Assembly (NCBI RefSeq): GCF_000264995.1 | Contig: NW_006767449.1 | Coordinates: 57,805 to 121,804 of the forward strand | DNA length: 64,000 nt | Direction: 5' to 3' | Source: Punctularia strigosozonata HHB-11173 SS5 | Lineage: Eukaryota > Basidiomycota > Agaricomycetes > Corticiales > Punctulariaceae | In this document: piece after piece, positions 1-10,193 of the stretch | Position numbering within the stretch: the first letter of the stretch is position 1 | Layout of the letters: every line of letters begins with the position of its first letter | Position numbers and translations under genes: made by a program | The notes under the pieces: generated by a model | Seen by the model: only the letters and a program-made list of their open reading frames with translations | What the model was told of the DNA's origin: nothing | Database searches by the model: none

Positions 1-1
1 C

Positions 2-686
2 AACAAGAACGGTCTTCTGGACTTCAGCGACTGCTTCTCCGCCGACAGCGATTCTCTGTTCGATGCTGGCCTTATCTCCGAGAGCGAATTCGAGGCGCGC
101 CGGGGGCTTGAATGGGATGTTCTAGATTCTCTCGTAAATCCCTCTTTCTTGGAGTCTGAGAGCGACTTCGGCGCGCTTGCTAGCGAGATTTCCCCAGAAC
201 CAAGCTCCTCGCTCGCCGCGATCCGTGTCGTTCCGATCCCTGGAGCACAGGCTTATGAACCTGTCGCACCCGGGTCGCCGTCGTTTGTCGAACCGGAACG
301 TTACTACGACGACGAAGAAACAAGACGTTAAAGGCTGGGATCCCGTGAGCGAAACCATCGTTTCCTTGGCCGACAAACCCAACTGGCGCGGACCGCGGGT
401 CTACCCTATTGGGTCGACTTATCGCTACTCCCCGGTGACGCGCGATCGCTCGGAGCGCGTCCTCTCGTCGGCCAAGCGCAATTCGATCAAGCTGAACTGT
501 GCGCGAGCCGCGACGGTACGAAAAGGTCTCGCTACATCGCCGGACCCGGTGAACACAGCGGCGAAGGCACTGGCACGCGGTAGCGTCCCTCTTGCAGACG
601 TGAGGTACCCGGGAATCCGGCAGGCTGGATCGGCGCTTGATCCTGTCGAAGCCAACGTTGAAACGCAGGGAGGATCTTGGGAATAA
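2..686 (+). CDS. B0: 3' end of an FHA-pseudokinase family gene, cut by the window edge
   Basis: Only the C-terminal tail lies inside the window. Frame 2 is open from the first bases to a stop at 329-331, and a second frame is open from about 312 to 686. The tail shows the landmarks seen in B1, B2 and B3 further right: a GLEW block matching ELEW in B1/B2, then an SSSLAAIRVVPI block matching SPATTVCAIPV (B1), SPKTTIYAIPV (B2) and SPAAAIHAVPT (B3). The second frame encodes a basic, Ser/Ala-rich tail. Either a short intron joins the frames or the copy is frame-broken; I could not settle this. The family match places it in the same tandem array as A1-B1 and A2-B2. Its kinase domain would lie to the left of the window. 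Confidence 0.55.
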
Positions 687-792
687 TGACGACGAGATAC
701 TTGGGATAGATATGGATCTAGTTCCTTGATACCAGATACCGATCCTCTAGTGTACATTTTTGGCCATCACAAGACATGCATGTTACGCTCTG

Positions 793-1324
793 TCATGCCA
801 TCCCAACCGCATCCCGACTACCAGTAGGGGGTTCTGTTCGTTTTACGTACTACTCCATCATAACGGAGGTATCAAGCATAACGACCTCGAACCGAGGAAC
901 ATCGTGTGTTACAAAAACATTTTCCCTGTCTTTGTGGTCCTCGCTGAAGCCATTGTGCATGAATCTGTACGCCGACTCAATGTGACTCCTCGCGCACTTC
1001 GCCCCAATGTCGAGGAGTTCGGCTGCGACGAAATGAATAGATCATGTCCAGAGTACCGGATCTGGTTCAACGGTCCGCGCCTGTACTTAATTGAATTTAC
1101 TCGCGCCCTCAGATCGTCTCTGCTTCGCCGGGTTTTCGATCCCTGCCAATTCGATAAGTACCTTAGAGGACGTGATCAGACCTTTCACGTCCCGCGGCGG
1201 CTGCGTAGCCAGGTATGATCTTGTGATGGCCAAGAAAATATTGGCAGAGGTGCAATTTCGCCGGAGGCACTATCCAGACAGTCTGAAACCTCGAATCTGG
1301 GCCCGGTCGACACGTCGTTGGTAA
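793..1324 (+). pseudogene. Fragment of a fungal phosphotransferase/kinase-like gene (HNDLEPRN loop)
   Basis: Translation of about 860-910 gives GGIKHNDLEPRNIV, which resembles the catalytic loop of the basidiomycete aminoglycoside-phosphotransferase/FunK1-like kinase superfamily (usual form HGDLEPRNV). About 60 codons later the same frame has RLYLIEFTRA, resembling the metal-binding loop (usual LIDF) with E for D. The reading frame then stops near 1216 and a neighbouring frame carries on to 1324. No start, no N-lobe and no complete C-lobe are visible, so this reads as a remnant. It is not a member of the B family described next to it, which has a different loop sequence. Confidence 0.4.
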
Positions 1325-2361
1325 CGACGTCCTACGCGGAAGAACTTGAGCAAGGCGCGAGTTGATGACCGAAGTTCGTGGTATGAGTTGGGAGAGCAAT
1401 CGTCGGATATCAATCCCTGCGATGAAGAGAGGACACCCTGGAAATCGGCCGGAGCTCCATCCTCCGGATGTACTTCCCAGATTTCGTCTTCACGAATAGC
1501 ACTGCTTCATTACGAGAGCGGGTGAGAATGAAATGCACGACTGCAAGAGAAAGCACATACGTGTTGGCTTGTCGACATAGTATGAGGATCGTTCCTCTGG
1601 TCTACTGACGGGTTCGAGGGAGGGCGTCGACTGAGCGCAGCCTGTACGGGGCGTGCTGGGCTAAAAGTAACGATCGCGCTGCTGCAGCGTCGCTCCTCCA
1701 GTTTTCGGTCTGGGCGCGCGAGGCTCCCTTGTGGACTTGAAGACGACCGTCAGTGCGACCACGCTTTCTGGGGCATTCTTCATCAGATGACGGAGAGTGG
1801 GATCGCTTCCTGGACGAGTTTGAGAAGTGATTGATTAATGATCATGGGGACTTCGTCTTCAGACGTTTCGTCTGGAGATGGAGATGGAGCGGCAAGAAAG
1901 TCGGATGTCGGTGCAGGTCTCTGTGACGTAGACTCTGGTCGAGGGATAGACTCTTGGAGTCTACAGTTCCGCATGCCTAGGCAGGTTGGATGAACAGGCG
2001 AAAGGGTTTGTATGACATGACCAGTGCAAACCTGATGCAGTACGCTGTGCAGTTTGATCGCCAACACCTGGCGCGAGATTGACGAACTCCAGAGAGTCGT
2101 AAGATTGGGATCTGTCCAAGGATGGCGAACGTTCGGCCTGACCATATGACCCGCTCGGTCTGACTTGCCGTGTCATCGCGGCGGTGACGGAGACCGCAGA
2201 TGTTCGCGCACAAAGCATCGTAGCAAGCCGTAGCGGCGAGTCGGGTCTCAACATCTAGCTTTTTACATGCAAAGGTAGCAACTCGCACAAGGATCTGGTG
2301 ATCCGTCGATTCGCATGAGTTCAGGGTTGAGGAACAAGACGCTGAGCGGGATGCAGTGAAC
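1325..2361. other. Intergenic, no gene recognised
   Basis: Only short overlapping ORFs without recognisable motifs are seen. Around 2203-2236 there is a short stretch resembling 9564-9597 upstream of A2, so this may be a rearranged part of the module's 5' flank. Confidence 0.4.
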
Positions 2362-3000
2362 AGTAAGCCGTAAATGCGAGCCGGATGGTCCGCTTGGCGT
2401 GTTCTCAAGCGCCATCCTCCTCTTGCCAACGTAGGCTCAAGCATCCCGTGGTACTTTCCAAATGTCGGTCGGAAGACTTTCTTGGCCGACTCATCGGTGT
2501 CGCAAGTGAGAGGGGGAAAACGGCGAGCGCACGACGCGCCATCGCGATCACATGCACAGAGATATCTAAGACATCCACGTGGCAATGGCGTTGAGTAGAC
2601 TTCTGCAGTCTCAGCTCAGAGCTGAGATCTACCGCATCTCATACGGGACATCCTTGTCTGTATACACTTGCTTTCATCCCTAGAATTTACTGGCGAGAAT
2701 TTACGAACCGGATCAGATCCTGAACAATCCGTTTTTTCGACAGCGAGATACCCATGGTCCGCGTCTCGAAGGTCACCCGAACCTCTATCCGACTATCTCA
2801 TTCACCAGCTAAACTCGAGACTGCCGAAAACCACGTCAGACCAGTCACTCGCGCCGAAAAGCAGCGCGCCTCTACCCTAGTCGAGTTTGGCAATGCTGTG
2901 CTTAAACTTGAGGCGACGACGTCCCAGCCTTCGCTCCGTACGCACAAACCCTATGTCTCTTGAGTCGTCTCATTGATCCCTCATGCCTGACATTATATAG
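2362..3000 (+). repeat. Direct repeat copy 1: module 5' flank plus A exon 1 and intron 1
   Basis: This segment matches 9581-10193 in direct orientation. I see no mismatch between about 2554-2786 and 9755-9987, which spans about 200 bases of untranslated flank and the first 33 bases of A exon 1. Further upstream the match continues with small indels. The repeat ends gradually inside A exon 2. Confidence 0.9.
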
Positions 3001-4403
3001 GATCGACTCATCATGGCTATAATCTCCGATCTACTCTCAAACGAACGTCCGAAGTCTCCCCGCAAGGCTCAACAAACTCAGTGCGCAGACCTCAAGGCTT
3101 AACAACAGCATCCGGCGCTCGACCGCGCACAGGGACTGTTCCTGATACTTCCAAGATCACTCCCGCACCCCGTGCAACGCGTCAGCGTAAAAGACCTCCA
3201 TCACCGTCTGTGCTGGACGAACGTCCTACTAAGGGCCGTCCTGGCCGCGATGAAGTGCCGACGAAGCGAACTGGCGTCCTCAGACGAGAACTGCTCACGA
3301 TGAGGGACGAGGCTTCCACAATACACGACCTCATCGCTCAAACTGAAGAGGCCGTGAACCGGACCACTGCTAGAGTTAAGGAGCTGCGAGAGGAGACCAA
3401 GATGCTTTGCATAGCACCCGCAGCGTTACCGCTGACCAAACCCGCTCCTGAAGGTGATAGAACTCGAGGCCTGTAAGCTGCTCTTCTACTCTCGATCCGA
3501 CTTGTGGAATCTCATGAAATCGCCTGCAGGCCTGCACAGGAGGGTGAATGTAGGCAGCCGCGTACCGCACAACCAGCACCTACGGACAAAAACCCCGTAC
3601 CCCCGGTCACTAGTCTTGCGACAGCATGGGTGCGACCAAGTGACCCGAATAGAGATCCCTATGACTACTCAAAGGGCGAGCTCGCCTCCCTATATCACCA
3701 GTTGCTCGACGCTTCTCCCACTCTTTGCACATGTCGACGGACCGCCCTACAACAGACGCGCGTCGACAAAACGAAGTGCTCACGACCCAGGCCTCGCTTT
3801 GGTGTTGACGCGCAAGGCATGTCTTTCCAAGACTGGGCTGTTTGCGCGACCACGCGTCGTCGTTCGCATTCCCAACGACGCATGATCAAAGAAATCATCA
3901 TTTCCCAAGAGCTGCTCTTGGAATGGGAAAGGCTCGACGACGATCATCGCCTGTTACTGCCAGCGCTACTACGACCGCGACGTCCCAGAGGTTTTACGAC
4001 CCAATTCACCCTCCAGTTTCGACATCTACCACGTCATGTCTTCGATACGCTCGAGCTCTGGCACATATCCACCGGCAGGTGCTTGAACTGCATCGTCGTA
4101 GCCATGCGTACGTTTCCGCCATGGATCGTCGAGACGCGTGGGCCAGAAGAAACGGAGGACGGAAATCCGGTCTATGTGAATTTGAAACGCAACGAGTTGA
4201 TCGAATGGGACGACGACAGGAAAAGCTGGCGGCACCTGGTGCTGGACCACCACACGTGGATTCCCATACAAGAGCTGGAAGAGAGGTCGGGTGACAGCGC
4301 GGCTGATCCCTCAGTGATCAACGGCTCGTTCAACAAACCTATTCCTCAGCCGTTTCCTCTCTGGTACGGTACCATACTGGACACGCCCTTGGCTAATGTA
4401 TAG
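2754..4403 (+). CDS. A1: unrecognised protein with CxC/CxxC C-terminal domain, module gene A
   Basis: Three exons are inferred: 2754-2937, 3001-3472 and 3530-4403, with introns of 63 and 57 nt bounded by GT and AG and phases that agree with copy A2. The start is the ATG shared with A2 (MVRVSKVTRT). The product is about 510 residues. Residues 1-130 are basic and Ser/Thr-rich with a nuclear-localisation-like KRPPSPSVLDERPTKGR block, followed by a predicted helical segment. The C-terminal domain begins with CTC, continues with PRPRFGVDAQG and FQDW, a second basic PRRPR patch, then CLNC, RTFPPWIVE, GNPVYVN, IEWDDDRKSWRHLVLDHH and an ELEER end. All four landmarks recur in A2, A3 and the A remnant. 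The CxC and CxxC pairs could bind a metal; that is inference. I do not recognise the family. It lies about 1 kb upstream of B1 on the same strand. Confidence 0.8.
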
Positions 4404-5304
4404 TTTGGATCATAATGCGGCATCGTCAAGACGATTGAGTTGTAATGGAGTGCATGAGGTCTGAGTGGATCCGTACAGACTCTCATGCGCCAATTCGATC
4501 ATTCGTCCGCGCCATCGCTGAAAACACACCACCCAGGTAAGCATGCATACCACAGCTCCTGCAACTAACCAAGTCACCACCGGGTATGACAACCGTGAAA
4601 TAGCATTTATAGAAATATGTTCGCGGGGATTGAGTCCGGCCAACTGTGCATCAAGGTGTTAGTGCCACCAACACAATGCGAGAGCGCTGTTATGCGATCT
4701 TGAGCCGTCGATGCACGGTCTGGGGCTCTTGATAATGCTTTTAACCCACCCCTACATTCTTGCCCATGGGGTAAACGGGGGTGGCCGGGTTTTGCATGCA
4801 CTGACGGGGTACCCAGCTATCTATGCTCGACGGCTGAAGAGGACTCCGATAGGTTACAGTACATGCATATCGATGAGGTACTCATGTACCTACCAGTAGT
4901 GCACCGCTGGACTTGGTGCGGTCGACTGTTGCAACTCAGGAAAAGCAGGGATCCGGTGTAACCATGGCTGTACGCCTGACGTATATGCGGCAAGGCAACC
5001 TCTACCGGCCACTGTTGGGAAAATAAGGCCAGGCCTTGTCTCCCCAGGCAGACTCTAGAGCGTCAAGACAGTCACGCAATGGAGGCCATCGGCAAGCCAA
5101 GAGAACTTTAGGGGAGGCCCCGGTTTGCTGCGCTTGTGGCGAACACGAGATTCCCTCGCAGAATCTACTTACTAACACCGTACCCGCTGCAACATTTGCC
5201 ACGTCTTGAATCTCGAACGTCTACGGAACACGTCGATCGCCCAGTGTCGCTATCTTCGATTGCTAGGTTGGCCTTGCGTACATGTGCACAATGCCCCACA
5301 ATAT
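4404..5304. other. Spacer between A1 and B1
   Basis: No coding region is supported. A short minus-strand ORF (4410-4643) contains one hydrophobic stretch but has no other support. Confidence 0.4.
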
Positions 5305-5391
5305 GGACAAAGCCACTGGCCATTGCGAATCACTTTCCGTCGTGCCACGGACACCACAAACAAAGCGTCGTTAACCGATTGTGCATATAAA
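5305..5391 (+). promoter_or_regulatory. B1 promoter: conserved GGACAAAGCCAC box and TATA
   Basis: GGACAAAGCCAC at 5305-5316 and ATATAAA at 5385-5391 lie upstream of the B1 start at 5449. The same box and the same GCATATAAAC TATA context occur upstream of B2, with TATA-to-ATG distances of 64 and 62 bases. An AATGCCCCAC motif also occurs in both upstream regions. Confidence 0.6.
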
Positions 5392-5448
5392 CGAAGGACC
5401 TTGGGCCCTTTGAACGCGTCTCCGCCTCTCACGAGACCCTCTTCAGCT

Positions 5449-8125
5449 ATGTCCCTCACTGACGAACTGTTCACTCGGCGAGCGTCCCTTGCTTGCGAGC
5501 TGCGCGACCGTAACTGGGCCTTTCTGCAGTCATATACCAAGTCTCAATCGCACATTCTGCTCGATAAATCTTCGGATAAGTGGTACCTGTGCTCTCTACC
5601 ACTTGGACATTCACACGTCAAGGATAAGCCAGAGAAGCAAGGTCAGTGCCTGCTGTGTCTGCAACACGATGTGTCTGACGCTCGAGTAGCCGTGGCCATA
5701 GTTCGAATCCGTAAGGGTGATGAAAACAATGCGATCGAAGGCGGCGACATTTCCACTCAGTTGGAAATTGAGCCTGTCGACGATGAAGCCCGCATCTTCG
5801 TGAGTGCGAAACTGCGCTGAGCCGCCCACATGGACTCAGCAGCTTTTAGCTCAACGGGTCATTGGCCGAGGTCGGAGATTGCTACACGCTCGTACCGAAT
5901 ACTATCGTCCGTATCAACGACAAAGGTTCACCATTCCAGCCATTGCGCGCGTTTAGTCGTGCTTATTGCTCTTGATGTGGCAGAATACATCTACCGTCTT
6001 TTGAGTGATACTGAAGACGTCCCTTATCATGCTGAACGCTACGAGATCAACCAAAGTCGGAACCTTGGGTGGCCAGCAAAGCGTGAGTAACGATTCATCC
6101 AATCCGTCGGATTTCCGCGTCTTACCTCTTGCTTTATTCCAGCTGTCTATAGTGCGACGCGCATCCGAACTGGAGACGCTGTGGTCGTCAAATCTTGGAA
6201 TGTATCGCTCCCGAAGTTGAGCAAGGCGGCGGATCTATTGCGCACCATCGAAAAGCTGAAACACCGGAACATCGCATCGGTAGACGACTGGTTCATGCTT
6301 TTCGAAGACGTTGGAGAATCGTTCAGACGAATCTGTGGGGCCTCAATCAACTTCCTTTCCACCTCCAATTCCACTGATGACTTTACCAAAGGCATGGTGA
6401 CATCTCTAGCTCCGGGTGGTAACCTGTACGACTATATTAAGTTTGGCCGGAAGCTCGGTGAGCCGCACATAACTCACTTCTGTTCGCAGGATACTGACAC
6501 ACGATCTCTAGGTGAAATGCACGCCCGTCCCGTAGTTGCCCAACTCATGGACGGATTGATGGTAATGCGAGCCTTATTGTCTACCATCTTCCACTCACAG
6601 TATCCCTACAGTATATGCACGACCAGGGTATCATTCACCGTAACATAGAACCAAAGGTACGTCCTATCTATTCTCAAGCTTGTTTTCAGCGACCTCACAC
6701 GGGATGTGACTAAGAATATCCTCGTTTGTGACGAGAGCTGGGGCTACGTACCAACAATCAAGATCGGCGGGTTATGTTCCATACAACGATCCTCCATTGC
6801 CGATGTTCGGGTTCATGAGGAGCAAATGGTCGGGGACGCCAAATGCGCACCACCCGAGATACTGGATCACAAGTACACTGAGCTCGGCGACGTGTTCAGC
6901 ACAGGAGCTCTGATGTTCTTCATGTAAGTGCTCTGCGTGCTAAGCTTGGAGGTCTTCATTAACAGCCCTGCCAGTCTCTGGGGAAAATCGCTTTACCGTG
7001 TCCAGAAGGGGAAGAGCCTCCAGGAACAGATGCAGACGAGGCGTTGTAATTACGTCAAAGAGCGAGAGTTGATGATGAGCGAGGATGGTGAGTCTACCGC
7101 ACGTCGTCGTAAAACGCATTACTCATTACTCATATTTCGTCCAATCCTCAGCGAGCGATCTTCTAAATGGGCTGATAAAGAAGGACATGACCGACCGCTT
7201 GGCTCTGCACGAAGCACGACGCCACTCTTGGCTCTACCAGCGCCGGGTTCCTCCTCCCTCTCCGGATTCCTACTCCGTCGACGACTTTCGCGTCGTGGAA
7301 TTTCTCGAAGGCAAGACGCCCAGACCTCCCGTCCGAAGCAGCATACTGCGGACTGTACCACTGAAGCGAGATCCCATTGGAGACAGCGACACCGAATCCG
7401 AAAGCGACGCCGACGCGGAGTCGGATACTGATTCGGACATGCAGTCGGACGATGGATCGGAAACGTCGTCCGCCTCAGCTTCTGATGCATCCTCTGATGC
7501 TGTCTCAGACGCGCGGTCGGACGCAGATTCAGAGTCATCGTCTACCTTGGAAGAGGACGAAGAGCGCACCGAACTTGAATGGTACACCCACCATCGCAGC
7601 GACCCATTGCTTCTTCCGGATACCAGTGTTGTTTTGGACCAAGATCTTCTCCCATCCTCTCCGGCAACAACCGTCTGTGCTATTCCTGTATCTGACCGTT
7701 CCGTGGGTGTCCTATGTTCAGGGAAATTTGGCTCCGACTCAGATGGAGGAGACGATGACACTGACACGGTCGTCGGTTATGACGATCGTTTGCATCCCAT
7801 GAGGCTCTCCACGGAGGAGGAAGAGGAAGACGCCCAGGTTGCTCCGCGCACCAGTCGCGCCTCTCGTTCGAAGTGCGGACGCGGTGGACGCGTTGGCGGC
7901 TCCCGCCGCGCTGAAATAGCTGCATCGTCCGACGGTCGTCAACGCGCCCGCACGTCGGCCAGGATTCAGGCCGCCAAAGTCCGGGCAACCGAGCTGAAGA
8001 GGACCGAGCAGGCAGAGGCCAGGAATGTTCAGAAGATGATGCAGAGCACGGAGAAGAAGCTGGCGAGGGCGGCGGCGAGCGCCAAGAGCCTCCTGAAGAA
8101 CCTCGCGAAGCTGGACGCTATGTGA
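5449..8125 (+). CDS. B1: FHA-domain pseudokinase with acidic and basic tail, module gene B
   Basis: Multi-exon gene; exon 1 is 5449-5641, intron 1 is 5642-5686, exon 2 is 5687-5799, exon 3 starts at 5850, and several more 45-60 nt introns follow. The N-terminal region has the layout of an FHA domain ending LNGSLAEVGDCYTLV, TIVRIND and EYIYRLL. It is followed by a kinase fold with TGDAVVVK (N-lobe lysine kept), GNLYDYIKFGRKLGE, YMHDQGIIHRNIEPKN, IKIGGLCS, CAPPEI and a C-lobe. The catalytic HRD is HRN and the DFG is GGL, so phosphotransfer is unlikely. A long Asp/Glu/Ser-rich stretch (about 7380-7575) and a basic RG and coiled tail (about 7840-8125) end the protein. The architecture recalls CHK2/RAD53 kinases (FHA plus kinase), but the active-site losses and tail differ. 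TATA and start position match B2. Confidence 0.8.
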
Positions 8126-8326
8126 GACATCGCACGCGGGTCAGGCAAATGGAAGGTTCTAAGTATGGGATCGATAAAGTCGACATCGGTGCCTCCATTA
8201 TCTCTCTTTTGAGTATCATAGCTACGCCTGCCGTACCACAAGGACACTCAATCCAAAGAATCGTTATTTGAGCAATGATATGCTCGTTTCCATTGCCGAA
8301 CCCTTTTGACGCAACAGCCAACCCAC
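7834..8326 (+). repeat. Direct repeat: B tail and 3' flank, copy 1
   Basis: The last 292 coding bases of B1 match the last 292 of B2 (14432-14723) with roughly 20 differences by eye. The match continues about 200 bases past the stop with more scattered changes, including a shared stretch ending TTTTGACGCAACAGCC. This block is the right-hand conserved edge of the module. Confidence 0.88.
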
Positions 8327-8710
8327 AACATCATTGAAACGATATTTGGGGGGGCGACGACTTTGAACTCGCTCCCCAGGCCTGCTTTGCTTTGCTTCCC
8401 TCCCACTCTCTCCCTCGCATTCCGTGTGCCACGATCCCCGTGTCTTTCCCTCCCACCTATGTCTCCACCCCCCTACCCCCCTTCTTCCCTTGAACAGGTC
8501 TCTCCGCTTGGCCGCGACCCGCGCCGATGAACGGAACTCGACATCACCCCAAAAACGGATCAGAGCCGACCGAGGAAGATGTGGGAACAAGTTCCGTTGC
8601 TGTAGATATTGTACTACATTGTCGTTTGGATATATCTTTCCTTTCTTTATCATCATCCGTGTTGTTGTTCTTGCTGATTGCTTATTTGTATGATGCTCCA
8701 ACGGCGGTCG
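8327..8710 (+). repeat. Inverted repeat, left arm (copy of azgA 3' end and downstream region)
   Basis: This segment matches the reverse complement of 15055-15462 at high identity with small indels, for example ACAACATCATTGAAACGATA at the left end and GATGCTCCAACGGCGGTCG at the right end. In the right arm it begins with the last three codons and stop of the purine permease gene, so this left arm is a displaced copy of that gene's terminus. A pyrimidine-rich, C-run-bearing stretch (about 8390-8490) is the most variable part. Confidence 0.88.
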
Positions 8711-8726
8711 TATTGTGGACACGACA

Positions 8727-9476
8727 CCTACTCTTCAATCTGTTCTCTCGAACATGCAACAACTGGTTTCTGACGACTGCTCACCCGGCTCGGACACCGA
8801 ACTCCGGTCGACGTCCCACATTTTACTCGAATACTTCTGCGGAGATGAGCTTACTTGCTGTATGTGTCCACGTAAACGGTCGTGGCGCCGCAAGAACCAC
8901 ACGAAATTTGTATACCCTCACATGGGCGTGGACGCTCAGGGACACTTCTTAGAAGACTGGAGTGCTGGTCCAGCCCGACTGTTGCTGGCGCCCGGTTCCC
9001 CACACATCAAGTTGAAGGACAACATCCTCCGGAATGTTCTGTCGCGCAAGGAGGGTGAGGGGAGCAAGCGTATCCTACCGGCCCCGCTGCGTCCGCGCAG
9101 GCCAAGAGTATTCGCTACGCAACACAGAGTCGAGTTCAAAAACTTGAATCCCCAAGTTCTCAAAAGCGCTGGATGATTGGCGATGCCAGAGGGAGTGCCA
9201 CGACTGCATCGGCAGGGCCATAGATTCCTTCTCGCCATTGATCGTGAAATCTACGCGATGAAGGCCGTAATTCCTGCGTTTGTCAATAAGTTATCCGACG
9301 AAGTCATCGCGTGGGGTGAGGACAAGAGGCGATTCCGCATCTGGCTCTGGACCATTACCGGTGGGTACCGGTTGATGAGCTGCAGGAGAGACCGAGCGAC
9401 GGTGCTGCCAACCCCAAGGTCCTCAACGGGACGCTGGACAAGCCAATTCCTATACGTTCGAGGAATGTATTCATGA
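8727..9476 (+). pseudogene. Decayed copy of gene A (A remnant)
   Basis: Only the C-terminal domain of gene A is recognisable. It shows CCMC, PHMGVDAQG, LEDWSAG and LRPRRPRVFATQ in one frame, then DDWRCQRECHDCIG in another, then IPAFVNKLSDEVIAWGEDKRR in the first frame again, ending with a TGGYRL stretch. These match CTC/FGVDAQG/FQDW/RPRRPR/CLNC/NPVYVN/IEWDDDRKSW of A1 in the same order. At least two frame changes are needed and the N-terminal exons are missing. It starts directly after the inverted repeat and ends where the A2 5' flank begins, so it marks an ancient module now interrupted. Confidence 0.7.
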
Positions 9477-9580
9477 CCTAGTCGATCATGAGATCGGATT
9501 TGTACAAACTGTTTGATTAATGTGTGTAGTGATGTATAAGGCGCCAGCGCTAGGGTCCACACTGTTCGTGCACAAGGGGT

Positions 9581-10193
9581 CATAGTAAGCCGTAGATGCG
9601 ACCGCTTGGCGTGTTCCCAAGCGCCATCCTCCTCTGGCCAACGTAGGCTCAAGCATCCCGAGGTACTGTCCAAATGTCGGTCGGAAGACTTTATTGGCCG
9701 ACTCATCGGTGTCACAAGTGAGAAGGGGCGCACGACGCGCCATCACGATCACATGCACAGAGATATCTAAGACATCCACGTGGCAATGGCGTTGAGTAGA
9801 CTTCTGCAGTCTCAGCTCAGAGCTGAGATCTACCGCATCTCATACGGGACATCCTTGTCTGTATACACTTGCTTTCATCCCTAGAATTTACTGGCGAGAA
9901 TTTACGAACCGGATCAGATCCTGAACAATCCGTTTTTTCGACAGCGAGATACCCATGGTCCGCGTCTCGAAGGTCACCCGAACCTCTACCCGACTATCTC
10001 ATTCACCAGCTAAACTCGAGACTGCCGAAGACAACGCCAGACCAGTCACTCGCGCCGAAAAGCAGCGCGCCTCTACCCTAGTCGAGTTTGGCAACGCCGT
10101 GCTGAAACTTGAGGCGACGACGTCCCAGCCTTCGCTCAGTACGCACAAACCCTCTTCTCGTCTCACGGATTCCCAATGCCTCATGTTATATAG
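9581..10193 (+). repeat. Direct repeat copy 2: module 5' flank plus A exon 1 and intron 1
   Basis: This is the partner of 2362-3000, offset by about 7.2 kb. It contains the promoter region and first exon and intron of A2. The intron 1 interiors differ although both ends are shared. Confidence 0.9.

Noticed and set aside
7270-7767. Long minus-strand ORF rich in Ser/Asp inside B1
   Set aside because: It is the shadow of the acidic serine-rich B1 coding region on the other strand.
5449-8125. B1 as an active CHK2 checkpoint kinase
   Set aside because: HRD is HRN and DFG is GGL; the same sites are altered in B2 and B3.
8327-8710. Inverted repeat as a MITE or transposon terminal repeat
   Set aside because: The right arm contains a host gene's last codons and stop. 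No transposase, short terminal inverted repeats or target duplication was seen.
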